From: Craspedostauros australis
Lineage: Eukaryota; Bacillariophyta; Bacillariophyceae; Mastogloiales; Achnanthaceae
Assembly: GCA_026770025.1 (NCBI GenBank)
Contig: JAMXDE010000016.1
Span: forward strand, 248,001 to 312,000
DNA: 64,000 nucleotides
Direction: 5' to 3'
Below, in pieces: positions 1-10,354 of the stretch. Within the stretch, counting starts at the first letter, position 1; the number at the start of each line of letters is the position of its first letter. A program made the position numbers and the translations under genes. The notes beneath the pieces were generated by a model. It saw only the letters and a program-made list of their open reading frames with translations. It was not told where the DNA came from and searched no databases.

Positions 1-2
1 AT

Positions 3-2075
3 ACGCCGTCGCCACCGCCACCTCCTGAGGCAGCAGGGCCGACAAATGCTCCGACGCACCAGGTTGATCTGCAGGTGCAGATTGAATACACAATACAACT
101 GGCAGAAAACACGGCACCCGCGGATATTCAGATATCGAATTTGATCGATGCGATGGACGACCTCGCAACCGATGTTGTCAATGAGGTCGTCTTCACCAGG
201 CCATCAGAAAGTCGTATGCGCGTGCGCAATCGTCATTTGGCCGTGCTGGTGGATTTGCCGACGGAATTGGTCGCGGCCGATGGGAGCCCTGCGACCACCA
301 TCCAGGATGCTTCGGAACAGGTGGACTGTCCGACATCCGCATCTGGAACAACGTCCTCGACGACATTGCAATGTCAAAATGTGACCGCCTTGATTGGCTT
401 GATTCTCGATGACGAACGGCCGCAGGTCGCGAAGGCGCTCTACGAATCTGCCATGAACGCAGCGATGGCCAATGGGAGATTTCAGGAAGTTCTGGAGGAA
501 GTCAACGCGACCATTCCTGTCCTGGTCGTAACTGCCGTACCGTCCAGCGCCCCGCAGACGGATTCAGCTGACGAACCATCTAGCGACTCATCCGACGGTA
601 TATCGTTCGGCGTGATCATCGGAATCATCGCGGGCGTGCTCATCATCATCCTCGCGATCCTTGCCATCTTCAAGCTCAAACCGAAGCAAACCGATGAAGG
701 ATACAACGACCTCGAAGTGGCCCAACCGCAGGAAGACAATTTCTTCTCACTGCAGGATGGACTCGAATTCCAGCGCAAGGATGATGACGACGTCGCGAAA
801 ATGGCCGTCACACCTGTGAAAAGCCCGACCACATCCTTTCGTTCGCATCAGAGCCGTTCCGACGATCCTCGTCTCACGCGTGTGTCTGACACGGGAAGCA
901 TATACTCGGACATGCACCCGGCGTCGACCGACTCCATTGAGGTCACCGGGATGGATGCGACGGATGGTGTCATCGTTGGCATGAATCGCACTTCGTTGTA
1001 CGCCTCGGGCCGCAGCCCCGATAACCAGCAAATCGAGATCCAGAACATGGTGGAGTTGGAGACCGCATTGGCGGACGGCGATTGGGGTGCCGTCGGGCAT
1101 TCAGCGCAGTACCTTGCCACGCAGGAGCATATCATGGATTCGGATTCTTCGTACTCGTCGTACAGTCAGGTGTCGTCCTTGAGAGGCGGCTCGTGGCGCA
1201 AGCAGTTGGATTTCGACAAGGTCGACGAACTCGATCGTTTGATCGAAGATGGCAATTGGGAAGGGATCGTGGCCGCTGCTGCCAGGTTCGACGATCAAAG
1301 CATCCGGTCGATCAGAACGGGCATGGACACGGCGGATGGGCTGTCGGTGGATTCCAGATTATCATACGCGGATTCCAGAATGTCGCAGACGGATTCCAAC
1401 GTCGAACCCGCAGCCTCCATCGACAATGAATCCGGCAGAACGACACCATCTACGCTCTTTTCTGATTCAGCAGCCAACACGGGCGATACTTCCGTCACAG
1501 CAAGCACCACGCCGACAGTGAAAAGGAGCCGCGAAGAGATTCGAAAGGAGGTTGTAGATCTCGTGACGAAGGTCGTGCCGGACGAAGCAAGCCACATCGA
1601 TGAGATGATGCTCGAGTTCAAAGGCAAGGAGGAGCAGCTGGTGGAAGCCCTCCGAGGCATGCAGGAGCGTCAGCTGACCCGTAAAGCACAGGATACTACC
1701 AATCAAATCGCCAAGATGGAGGCCCGCAATCAATCCACCTTGGCCCGAGCGCAACGAGAAAAAGAGTCCTCTACGATACTTCCGACCCAGCAGCAGCAAC
1801 AGCAGACTTTGTCAAGTCGAGACTCCGCGCTTTCCCCGCCTCACGTTGGAGGTGCTCAGCAGACCCAACTGCGGGGAGATGCCTTGCTCGGACCTGATGC
1901 TGCCAATCAATCCATGGAATCTGATGATGTGCTGGACACCAGCAATACCGCTAGCACAGACATAGGTGGTCAACCGGATGAAGGAGGGCAGGATGTAGGG
2001 TTCGCCGAAGTCGCAGCGGAATGGGCCATTCAGCAAAGCCTCAGCCAGCTTTCCAAGGATGATGCAGATCAGTAG
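3..2075 (+). CDS. Single-pass membrane protein with acidic DW-repeat cytoplasmic tail, 5' truncated by window
   Basis: The frame is open from base 3 with no stop and no convincing ATG, so the true start lies upstream; a GTG at 75 is not a believable eukaryotic start. The visible part runs from a Pro-rich stretch into a likely extracellular or lumenal domain with two Cys (VDCPTS and LQCQNV). One strong hydrophobic segment follows at about bases 594-675 (GVIIGIIAGVLIIILAILAI), then a basic stop-transfer KLKPKQ. The tail of about 460 residues is acidic and Ser-rich. It holds two copies of a short helical repeat: LADGDWGAVGHSAQYLA near base 1068 and IEDGNWEGIVAAAARFD near base 1242. Near bases 1510-1740 is a charged, probably helical stretch (EEIRKEVVDLV through TRKAQD). 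I recall GDW/AAAA-type repeats from diatom membrane proteins of unknown role. Function unknown; a surface or lumenal sensor/adaptor is only a guess. Confidence 0.75.
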   Translation, partial: TPSPPPPPEAAGPTNAPTHQVDLQVQIEYTIQLAENTAPADIQISNLIDAMDDLATDVVNEVVFTRPSESRMRVRNRHLAVLVDLPTELVAADGSPATTIQDASEQVDCPTSASGTTSSTTLQCQNVTALIGLILDDERPQVAKALYESAMNAAMANGRFQEVLEEVNATIPVLVVTAVPSSAPQTDSADEPSSDSSDGISFGVIIGIIAGVLIIILAILAIFKLKPKQTDEGYNDLEVAQPQEDNFFSLQDGLEFQRKDDDDVAKMAVTPVKSPTTSFRSHQSRSDDPRLTRVSDTGSIYSDMHPASTDSIEVTGMDATDGVIVGMNRTSLYASGRSPDNQQIEIQNMVELETALADGDWGAVGHSAQYLATQEHIMDSDSSYSSYSQVSSLRGGSWRKQLDFDKVDELDRLIEDGNWEGIVAAAARFDDQSIRSIRTGMDTADGLSVDSRLSYADSRMSQTDSNVEPAASIDNESGRTTPSTLFSDSAANTGDTSVTASTTPTVKRSREEIRKEVVDLVTKVVPDEASHIDEMMLEFKGKEEQLVEALRGMQERQLTRKAQDTTNQIAKMEARNQSTLARAQREKESSTILPTQQQQQQTLSSRDSALSPPHVGGAQQTQLRGDALLGPDAANQSMESDDVLDTSNTASTDIGGQPDEGGQDVGFAEVAAEWAIQQSLSQLSKDDADQ

Positions 2076-2258
2076 CAGCATTGGTGCCATGCAGCCAGTC
2101 GGTCGGTCAGTCTATTCTGCACAATACCTTCCTCGAATCTGTTAAGGTGTAAATGTATTGTAAATATGATATTCTATTCTATTATTGGATAGTTTACCTT
2201 CGTGCTTGCCACAACAACTCGAGAGGAGAACATGAATAGTCTGGGCATGAGTGATGGC

Positions 2259-2282
2259 CGCGAGATGTTATAACATCTCGCG
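2259..2282. repeat. 24-bp perfect palindrome
   Basis: The half site CGCGAGATGTTA is followed without spacer by its exact reverse complement. It lies 184 bp after the stop of the membrane protein gene. It could form a hairpin in a 3' transcript or be a dimeric protein-binding site; nothing else in the sequence decides between these. Confidence 0.9.
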
Positions 2283-2766
2283 ATAGATGATGCGCCGGTG
2301 GATACATGGATTGGAGCGGCTTGTTCGGTTGTCGAGGGCATGGACAGGCCCCTTGATGCCTCAAGGCCGTTTGTTTTGTGGTACCGCACGAGCCCCTGGG
2401 GAAGGATGGTGGCTCGGACGAATACCAGTATGTCAAAAGTACGAGGGAGAGTCAGCGAGATCGGACTACTACTCGGCTGTGCTTGCTTCGGCTGCACCAA
2501 AGATCGAAATCGAACTTGGACTTGGTCAACCTCTGGCTGGTCCTCTTGCGAATTCCTCGGCGTCAGGCATCGCGGATCACAAAGCTCAAATACTCTTTCA
2601 GAATGTACTCTTGTGCGGCTATTAGTCGTACCATACTCTCGAGTACAACTTATCCCTACCGCCGCAAGGAATCACGTTGAGTGATGTCAACGCCGAGAAG
2701 TGCTGAATGCATTGGTCGAACAGCACAAAAAGCCCCAGCAATTGTGATCCCCACGCCTCAGCCCCA

Positions 2767-2793
2767 CCTGCTCAACCTGCTCAACCTGCTCAA
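2767..2793. repeat. Three tandem copies of a 9-bp unit
   Basis: CCTGCTCAA occurs three times head to tail with no mismatch. It sits in intergenic DNA and no open frame uses it convincingly. Confidence 0.9.
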
Positions 2794-3515
2794 CCCAAGA
2801 AACAAGATCAGACAATGACTCAAAGCAGGCCAGAGGAGGACAAAGCTCCTTCGCAACGACATCATCGGCGCAACCATGATTAGAAAGGCGGAGATCGCCA
2901 TTCCTCATTTAACCAAAACTGAATCCTCTCTTCGCCCAACTCAGGAACTCCACTGGCGTCGCAGGTCACACCACGTCTCCTGACTAAGCGCAAAGCGCTA
3001 TTCCGCGCTGCTTCCGCCGACCAAGGACGCATTGATCGCTCACATCCACGGCACAAGTCCGACGTGTCCACTCGTCACACCTCCCAAGATATGGCATGTA
3101 AACCAGCAACGACTCTCAACACAATGAGCCACACAGATGCGTCCCGGACAGCCACATGAACAGGAAAGCTGTGGGCGCAACTGGACCAAAGTCGATGTTG
3201 CGGTTGCTTCGCCTCAATCGAGCGATGGGAGCATCATGGAAAGTCATGGGCAGATGCTCCACAAGCGCCTCAGTGGTGATGCCACGCGCAACAGCGATGA
3301 ATGACTCCAGAGCACACTTGGAGTATTGGTGGAGTGATGGGATCTTTCACAAGAGCACATAAAGAGAGCACTGACCAGACATCAATCATCAATCATCGAG
3401 AGATCGACCACCACCCTCTTCAACATTCGCAAAGCATTCAGCACGGCAACGTTCCACGGCGATTCGCTTGCATCCCACCACTTCTTCTCCGTACACCAAC
3501 GCAACACTCGCAAAG

Positions 3516-5385
3516 ATGGGAGGCCCACGCGTTCCGAAGGCGCTGCAGAAGATCTTCCTCATGGCCCAGAGAGGACATGATGTCGACAAGCCACCAGAAG
3601 GCCTGGGCAGCAAGGTCTTCCCTCACAAATACTCCAACCGCAGGAAAAGGGGTCCTCGCATCCCCGCTGCTCTGCAGAAGATCTTCCTCAGGTCGCAGAA
3701 AGGCGAGGATGTGGTCGAAGCACCGAAGAATGGTGTGGCCACCAAGACCTTCGATGGCTTCGTGAGCGATGCCGAGTCCTCTGTTGCGACCGCAACACTC
3801 CAGAAGCACGAGACAGCCGCACAGGCTAGTCGCAGGGCCATCAAGAGCAAGCGGAAGGAGACCAAGAAAGAGGTACGTAAGCCACCACTCTGATAGAGTA
3901 GAGTAGAGTAGAGTGAAGTAGAGTAGAGTGAAGTGGAGTGGAGCAGTCACAATGAGCACATGCAAGGTACAAGAGTATGGCATCGCATACCAGAGCTCAT
4001 ACAGCACACTCCAACCTTTCATCTCACACTCGTTCTCATTCTCCTCCACATGCATTCGTACCCTCTCCCAACCAACCAACCGCACAAACCTTGCATCACA
4101 GGCATCCCTGGACTCGCCTCAAGCTTTCCTTGACAAGGAACTCACCGCGAGAGGGTACTCGACCAGAAAGTACTGCAGTCTGGAAACCGCCTACTTCAAT
4201 AGACCCACCGAATACCAGATGGCCAGCTACGGAAGCGTGCTCAAGGCCGCCGTCTGCAATTCGGATGCAGTTCTCCTCCAGAAACTCCTCAGCACAGGTC
4301 TATCACCCAACCCATGCAACACCTTCGGAGAGTCTTTGGTCCACATGGTGTGTCGCAAGGGTGATCACAAGGTCCTGCAGGTCCTCCTGCGATTCGACTG
4401 TTCTCTTCAGGTAACGGACGACTTCGGCAAGACACCGTTGCACGATGCCTGCTGGAGGGCGCAACCATCCTTCGACACTCTGTCCCTGATTCTGGGCAGC
4501 GACCGGGACCTGGTGAACATCCTCGACACTCGCGGATCATCCCCGCTGTCCTACATCCGGCGTGAGAACTACGCAGCGTACATCGACTTCTTCCGATCGA
4601 AGATGGATCGTTTCTGGCCACGTCGGGACGTGGCAGTGGAAGGTGAAGAGCTCCCACCGTTGCTTTGTGCACGCAAGCCTCATTCGATGCCAATCCGCGA
4701 TCCTCCCGGTGCGCTGACGATGCACATGGCGAAGATGGTGTCGAATGGGCAGATCCCGCCCGAGGATATTCTAGGTCTAGCTGATGAGTCCGACAGCGAC
4801 ACGACATCGTACATTACATACAGCTCTCGAGGAGCCAGCACGTATGCCAGGTCATATGCCAGATCACGCGAGGACTACGATGATGACTCTTTCAGCGATA
4901 GTGACAGCGACAATGACAGCGATGGCAGCTACTACAGTGATAGCGACAGCCACGAATACGACAGCGACAGTGATGGCGATGGCGATGGCGATAACGAGCT
5001 TTACGGAGGCGCAGAACGCATCAGGGCTGATGGCAGACTGGGTGCAGGCGTCGGCACAGCCAGCACAGCTATTCCGACGTATCAAATACGCTCGCAGCGG
5101 CTACCATTCAAGTCTCAGCCTCAACTCCAGCGCAAGGTTCAGCACCGCCGTGTCCACCAGCATCAGCCGCAAAAGCCTCGGCCCGCGTTTCTAGCCCCTC
5201 CAGTCACTTACGTCTCGAACATGTCGTACCTGAGCGACGACAGCGACTACAGCTCGGATGACTTTTCGGACTACTACGAGGACAAGATTGACAACGACGA
5301 GTTGCGAGAGTTTTCGATGCGTGCTGGAGGTCCGCTGGCTGTGGCACGTAGGTGCATCGCCAGGCGGCAACATGCTCAATTTTAA
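3516..5385 (+). CDS. Ankyrin-repeat protein with duplicated N-terminal motif (two exons)
   Basis: Model: exons 3516-3872 and 4102-5385, a 229-bp GT-AG intron in phase 0, 546 residues. The ATG at 3516 (GCAAAGATGG) is the first in frame; the same frame upstream starts only at TTG. The N-terminus has a duplicated segment, PRVPKALQKIFLMAQRG then PRIPAALQKIFLRSQKG, 42 residues apart. Exon 2 opens with a RPTEYQMASYGS motif and then ankyrin-type repeats (GESLVHMVCRKGDHKVLQVLL; FGKTPLHDACWRAQPSFDTLSLIL; GSSPLSYIRRENY). The C-terminal half is disordered: Asp/Ser repeats at bases 4880-5000, then a Gln/Pro-rich part and another Asp/Ser stretch. The RPT-ankyrin arrangement resembles a family I know from diatoms. 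Likely a soluble protein-interaction scaffold; partners unknown. Confidence 0.88.
3893..3948. repeat. GAGTA-type microsatellite in ankyrin gene intron
   Basis: Imperfect tandem AGAGT/AGTAG units lie just after the splice donor of the ankyrin gene. The run is one reason that open frames continue through the intron. Confidence 0.85.
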
Positions 5386-5886
5386 TCAATTCGCAATGAA
5401 GTAAAGTAGAATAGATCACATTAGAATGCGATGCAAGCATGGGACAAAGCACAATATGATCCGCAGCACCAATGCAGTGACGGCGGCATGGGATCTGGTA
5501 TGACTTTCTACAATTGCAGGTGTGCGTGAGCGTAGACCAATGCTGGCATTGGCACCTGGGCACAACAGAAGATTGAGGAAGACAGAGAGAAGTCCATCGA
5601 CATATTGAACGACCTAGTCGCAGTGTTATTCGAGTAAAGACACTACTGCCGCACATAGCGGCTTGCTTCACCTTTGTCCAACAGCTCAAGCCATTGCCAC
5701 AGTGCGATTGTGATTTACCGATCTCGACTCGTGGTGATACTCATGGGGGTATCTTCCAAGACTGTACTGAAACGGCAGCATCATGGGAGATGCTTCTTTA
5801 TCACCACGTCATACTCGTATCATACTCATTCCATATCAAACGCCGCACGTTATCATTCAACACGTGGAGCGACAGTCCAATTGTTG
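5386..5886. other. Convergent intergenic region
   Basis: This lies between the stop codons of the ankyrin gene (+) and the potassium channel gene (-). It is AT-richer than the flanks and holds one copy of the octamer TACTCGTA at 5812-5819. No gene or RNA seen. Confidence 0.6.
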
Positions 5887-7737
5887 CTACGCGATGGGCA
5901 CAGCTTGCGATCTGCTGTGCATGCTGTCGAAATTTTGAAATTCCTCGTGCTCCGAGTCTCTTAGAATCGTTGAATCGATGAAGGAAAAGCGTCGCATTGT
6001 CGAAGTCACGGCCTCCCAGATACCTGCGCGAAGGGGACGATTTCGATTGCGCAGATCTGCTGTTTCGGCTTGCTCATGAAGCTTCTGCTTGTACATGGCC
6101 AGCTCGAGCTTGCGGCGAGGATGTCGTAGCTTCTTTCTTGCCTCATGGACGAGGCACTGTCTGTTGAGGACACCAGATCCATTGCAATCGAGACGATGGA
6201 AGTACTCACGAAGTTCGTCGACAAGATCTTCGTCGATCTTGTTCATCGCGACGAGCATGAACTCCAGAAATTCAGCTCTGGTGACATCGCCGTCGCCGTC
6301 CTCGTCCATGATGTAGAGATCCTCAAGAGAGAGCTCCTTTGTCTGCATAGTCTTGCGGAATGTCATGGAATGCTGTTCGATGATGTAGCTGGCCACAAAG
6401 CTGAGCCATGCTCCCGCTACTCCGCATGCGAGGGGGATGAAGAGGATGGCCATGATCTTGTCACCCTGAGTCTTTGGAGTGAAGTCGCCGTATCCAATGG
6501 TGCATGCGGTCACGACCAGGTAGTACAATGTGGAAATGAAATCCCAGTCAGCGTCGGCGCCAATCAAGTAGGCCATGACAGTGAGAGGAACAAGTAGCAC
6601 GAGAAAACGACGATTACGGTGGGACGTCCAGAAGGAGAACGACTGGTTTGAGTGCGGAGCGGTCTGCCTCACGGTGCTGGTCAGTTCGGTATTTCTCAGG
6701 GTACGATCCATCGCCTGCTGCCACAGCTTGTCGTCATGGCCGGCATTCTCGTTGCTTTTGATGTCCCTGTCGGTGCTGGATAGCTGGCGTTTCGATGTTT
6801 GCTTCGTGACGCTGTAATCGAAGAGCGTCATCGCCTGCAGTTTGTTGAGCTGCACGGCATCCTCCTCGACAGCAACTTGATTCTCGATCAGATTGCCGCC
6901 GATCACTCCCAAGGCGAGTCCGAGACACGCCACGCCAGTGAGGGCGTAAAAACAGGTGAACAGCTTGGAAAGCTTGGTCGTCGGCGCAAGATCGCCGTAG
7001 CCAACCGTGGTGAAAGTTGTGACGGCGAAGTAGGAGCTGTCGATGAATGTCCATTCCGGTTCGAGGAATTCAGAGTAGAAAATGATGGACAGGACCTCGT
7101 AGACAGCGATTGCCATGACACACTGGCCGACAGAGAAATTCATCCCGGAACGGATCTCCTGCTGTCTCTCCCAATGCAACGATTGACGGTGACGGTGGTT
7201 CCTGCTTTCAGAAATCTCTCCCAACAAAAACTCTCCCTTGTCGACATGCTCCTTCAGCCGTCCCCAGAGCGCCTTTCCTCTCTGCGCCAGTGGAGCTTCC
7301 TGCGTTGTCGGCTCCGTTTCTTGCGAGTGCAGATCCGGATTCATCGAAGGGATTCCAGATGATGATCTTGACTCCGCGACCACGGGCAGTGGTGGCCTCG
7401 CCACGCCTCTGCGGCTGTGCTCGCTGTTCCAAGCCAAAGTATCGCCCGTCCTAGTTTGGCCGTTGTCCGTCGCGAAGCCTTGCCCTCCGTATGCGGCCTG
7501 TCCCCTCGTATTTGACAACAGTGGCGACGACTCAAGCGATGGATGGTGCTTGCCCAGCTTTGACAACTTCACTCGGTTTGGTTTGTTGGACTGGCTTGCG
7601 ATCGGAGTCGGGACGACTTCTCGCTGTTCATTAATGCCGTCGCTGTTGCTGTTGCTGATGCTGGGTGGATTCTCGTCTCCACTCGTGGCAACGTCGTTCG
7701 GTCTGCCATCTGATCCTTCACTGTTGGAATGAGACAT
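5887..7737 (-). CDS. Two-pore-domain potassium channel with EF-hand tail (TPK/KCO-like)
   Basis: A 616-residue channel protein that passes K+ down its gradient. ATG at 7737. A disordered Ser-rich N-terminus of about 195 residues precedes two pore modules. Pore 1 has VTTFTTVGYGDLAPTT at about residues 239-254 and pore 2 has VVTACTIGYGDFTPKT at about 408-423; both carry the TxGYGD selectivity filter, each between hydrophobic helices. A loop of about 95 residues separates the halves. After the last membrane helix comes a canonical EF-hand (DEDGDGDVTRAE, about 477-488) and a degenerate one (DCNGSGVLNRQC, about 517-528) that lacks the acidic residue at position 12. This order matches plant vacuolar TPK channels, which are Ca2+-activated. 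Vacuolar, plasma or plastid membrane location cannot be told here. No intron seen. Confidence 0.95.
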   Translation of the reverse strand: MSHSNSEGSDGRPNDVATSGDENPPSISNSNSDGINEQREVVPTPIASQSNKPNRVKLSKLGKHHPSLESSPLLSNTRGQAAYGGQGFATDNGQTRTGDTLAWNSEHSRRGVARPPLPVVAESRSSSGIPSMNPDLHSQETEPTTQEAPLAQRGKALWGRLKEHVDKGEFLLGEISESRNHRHRQSLHWERQQEIRSGMNFSVGQCVMAIAVYEVLSIIFYSEFLEPEWTFIDSSYFAVTTFTTVGYGDLAPTTKLSKLFTCFYALTGVACLGLALGVIGGNLIENQVAVEEDAVQLNKLQAMTLFDYSVTKQTSKRQLSSTDRDIKSNENAGHDDKLWQQAMDRTLRNTELTSTVRQTAPHSNQSFSFWTSHRNRRFLVLLVPLTVMAYLIGADADWDFISTLYYLVVTACTIGYGDFTPKTQGDKIMAILFIPLACGVAGAWLSFVASYIIEQHSMTFRKTMQTKELSLEDLYIMDEDGDGDVTRAEFLEFMLVAMNKIDEDLVDELREYFHRLDCNGSGVLNRQCLVHEARKKLRHPRRKLELAMYKQKLHEQAETADLRNRNRPLRAGIWEAVTSTMRRFSFIDSTILRDSEHEEFQNFDSMHSRSQAVPIA

Positions 7738-8687
7738 CGTGTTTTGTCACCTCCGTGCCTTCGAGTGCGTCAATGCCGCCGTCTTGGATCTGTGGTCTTC
7801 GTCTGTCTTGAGCCTTTCTCTCCGCGGATACGTATTGTGTGTGTATGACTATGTGCGAAGGTCTCGAACTTGGCGTGATCTTGCGTGAGGTTGGATGTCA
7901 CGAGGCTTCTGGATCTGTGCTGTATTGATGGGTGAATCAATTCGAATCTGTCAACTGGTACAGCCCACCAATCTTCTTGGAAGATGATGTTCTTTCTGGA
8001 GGGAGCGGGCAAGTGTCTTCTGCGGCGCTGCGACGATGCCAGCCAAAGCCAAGGCTTTGAAGTTGCTCCTCTCTCTGGTGCGCCTCCAGTTGCTGCTGGC
8101 CGTTGGTGATCGCTTCTGTTGCTCGTAGGTCGTCGTTGGCCACCATGTCCACATCACATGCGCCCTGGTCGGATCTTGTTCTGTGCAGCGTTCGCCCACA
8201 ACCAACGAAAGCAGAGAACAAATCAGATGCGACATGCACCGCAGACGGCCTTGATGGGTGTCGTTCCCACTGTTGTTTTGTGGCAGTTGCGAGTCCGCGG
8301 TTGTGGATCGTGATGGCCAAGTCATGCACAAGACGTATTTTGTCCATGTGGTGGTTACATGGCAGTTAATTGCGGTTATTCAACTATATTTGAATTACTG
8401 TTTTCTTGTGCAATCGCTACACTTCTGGATACTTTACTTACCTTCTCTGCCCGGGCTGACATGACGCGGATAGATACCTGCAAAGCAAGGACGGTACTCT
8501 ACTTTCATCCGCCGACTCCAAGATGGAGAGATGCAAGATGACGAAGCTTCTGGAACGCACCGTGCGAGCTGATCCTGAGTGTTAATTGCAGGGTGCGGGC
8601 ACGAATGGCATGCCGCTCCTCTGTCCAGAGAGCATTGAATCTTCTCTGGAGTACTAATACTCCACTCTACGCTGCTCTCCTAAATCT
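7738..8687. other. Gene-free stretch upstream of the K+ channel gene
   Basis: Both flanking genes are on the minus strand, so this holds the 5' region of the channel gene and the 3' region of the TLC gene. Frames here give only short unlikely peptides. An AT-rich patch lies at 8365-8440. No RNA gene seen. Confidence 0.55.
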
Positions 8688-9395
8688 TCAATCCATCTTC
8701 TTGTCCACTTTGGAGGATGAGGATGGCGGCTCGTTTGCCTTGTCACTTTCCATATTCCCTGTGATGAGAATGCCAATGATCTTGTAGTACCAAAACAGGT
8801 TGAGGCCGTAGAAACCGATGACACCCAGCACGCCTGGATGGACCCATGCAAGGCCGTTGTCTCGTAGCGCCTTGAGTATGAATGGGATCCAGATGATGCG
8901 ACAACACGTGAATGTGATCGCAAAGAGTATGAACACGTAGGGATTTCTGTGCTGCTTGGCCTGGTAGAAGATCGGGGTGGACGCCTCTATGAAGACCGCC
9001 TTGGCGTTCAAGCGGAGCTCTCGGAACAGGGGGATCGAGAAATTGGCCACGCCCAGGCTGAGGCAGAACAATGCATGGATGGCGTATGTGAGGTGCCGTT
9101 CCCAAATGCAGTCCACGATGTCGATCATGAAGTACGGCATGCTCCAGAGGATGACGATGCGTTCGTTGAAGATGGCATCATCGTCGAAGTAGAGCGACAA
9201 TGATCCCAACGTCATGGCAGCGACGTGATGGAAAATGTGGAGATCGTACCACCGCGCATAATCCATCTTCTTTGACTTGCAGTAGGCCCAGCATGAAAAC
9301 CAGATGGAGAGAGGCGTGATGAATGGCAGGATGCTTTCCGGAGCATTGTAGGTCGACGACCACACGTCGAAAAGGACCGATCCCAATGACGACAT
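8688..9395 (-). CDS. TLC (TRAM-LAG1-CLN8) domain membrane protein
   Basis: 235 residues, ATG at 9395. At least five hydrophobic stretches are visible. The segment DLHIFHHVAAMTLGSLSLYF contains the paired His common in TLC domains. ANFSIPLFRELR followed by EASTPIFY matches the conserved mid-domain region of TLCD/TMEM136-like members, which have roughly this length. Lag1 ceramide synthases carry the same fold but are longer; without alignment I cannot say this makes ceramide. Membrane-lipid sensing or metabolism in ER or plasma membrane is the family expectation. The C-terminus ends in Ser and Lys runs (SSSSKVDKKMD) and is probably cytosolic. No intron seen. Confidence 0.85.
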   Translation of the reverse strand: MSSLGSVLFDVWSSTYNAPESILPFITPLSIWFSCWAYCKSKKMDYARWYDLHIFHHVAAMTLGSLSLYFDDDAIFNERIVILWSMPYFMIDIVDCIWERHLTYAIHALFCLSLGVANFSIPLFRELRLNAKAVFIEASTPIFYQAKQHRNPYVFILFAITFTCCRIIWIPFILKALRDNGLAWVHPGVLGVIGFYGLNLFWYYKIIGILITGNMESDKANEPPSSSSKVDKKMD

Positions 9396-10354
9396 GATCG
9401 ATTTCTGATCCGCTGTGGTTTGTGTTACGCGTGTTGCGTTGCGCTTCCTGTGCTTGCGAGAGTCCCGATCGGTGCGCCTCGTTCGCGATCACTACAGAGA
9501 CCTTCGGCTGCTCTTGTTTCTGATGCTTTTCCACGATCGTGGTGATGCGCTGCTGTTGTGCAAATATGGCATGTGCCGTACGAGTAGTCCCGGTCTTCAC
9601 TTCAGTTGACGCTGCGGTTATTTTGGAAGTCGATGATGATGATGTTCCATACATGAAACGTATCAGCACACATCAAGTGTGGAGGCGCATCCGCATCGAC
9701 ACTTGCCCAAGGAGGGTCGGTGGCTGTGTGTGTCTGTGTTTCATCGGCGGACATCATGGCTGCGTTGCTGGTTTCCAGTCGAGATTTGATTCCTGTTACC
9801 TCCTCCCGACAATTGATGATGGCCCTTGGGTCAAGTTGGTCAAGACCCTCAATTTTGTCACTGGTGTGTTGTGCCCAAGCGGGAAGGCATCACAAGATGG
9901 CGAAGGGTGGCTTTGTTCCTCCATGTCCCGATCTTTGGTGTTCGCGGCGCCTGTGCGGCTCTTTGTGACTCTGCGTTGCCACTAATTCTGGGGAGTCGTT
10001 CTGCAGTCACAAACTCCTTCGGCGCAGTTGTGCTGCGATGGACACTCCCAAAGATGGCAGTGGGAGATCCCAATGTCACCGAGGCTGCTCGAGCCATTGT
10101 TTCTCGAGCAACCGAAACATCCACCACACAGAACACTCCCCTCTCGAAGATTCGAGCCACGAGTAGTAGTACATAACAGGGGGTGCAACGGCAACGCTAA
10201 CTCGCCGAGTGCCTCTCACGCTCAGGTTGTGCTCATAATCGTGACACCAGTCTGTTGACAGACAATCGACGAAGACACCGATAGGTTGAAGGAACACGAT
10301 CGAAGGCAACAGCCACCGGCACAGAACCGAGCACGAGCAACGACAGCACGCACC
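9396..10354. other. Divergent promoter region, TLC gene / Grx-DEP-DUF547 gene
   Basis: Two genes are transcribed outward from here. It has one TACGAGTA at 9579-9586 and one CACGAGTA at 10158-10165. The last 100 bases before the + strand start are AC-rich, as expected for a leader. A minus frame across 10076-11017 is only the shadow of the + strand gene. Confidence 0.6.

Larger units (their letters stand above)
2076..3515. other. Gene-free stretch between two + strand genes
   Basis: This is the 3' region of the membrane protein gene and the 5' region of the ankyrin gene. Short open frames on both strands start mostly at non-ATG codons, are rich in rare residue mixtures and resemble nothing I know. 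It holds a 24-bp perfect palindrome at 2259-2282 and a 9-bp unit in three tandem copies at 2767-2793, listed separately. No RNA gene seen. Confidence 0.6.
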
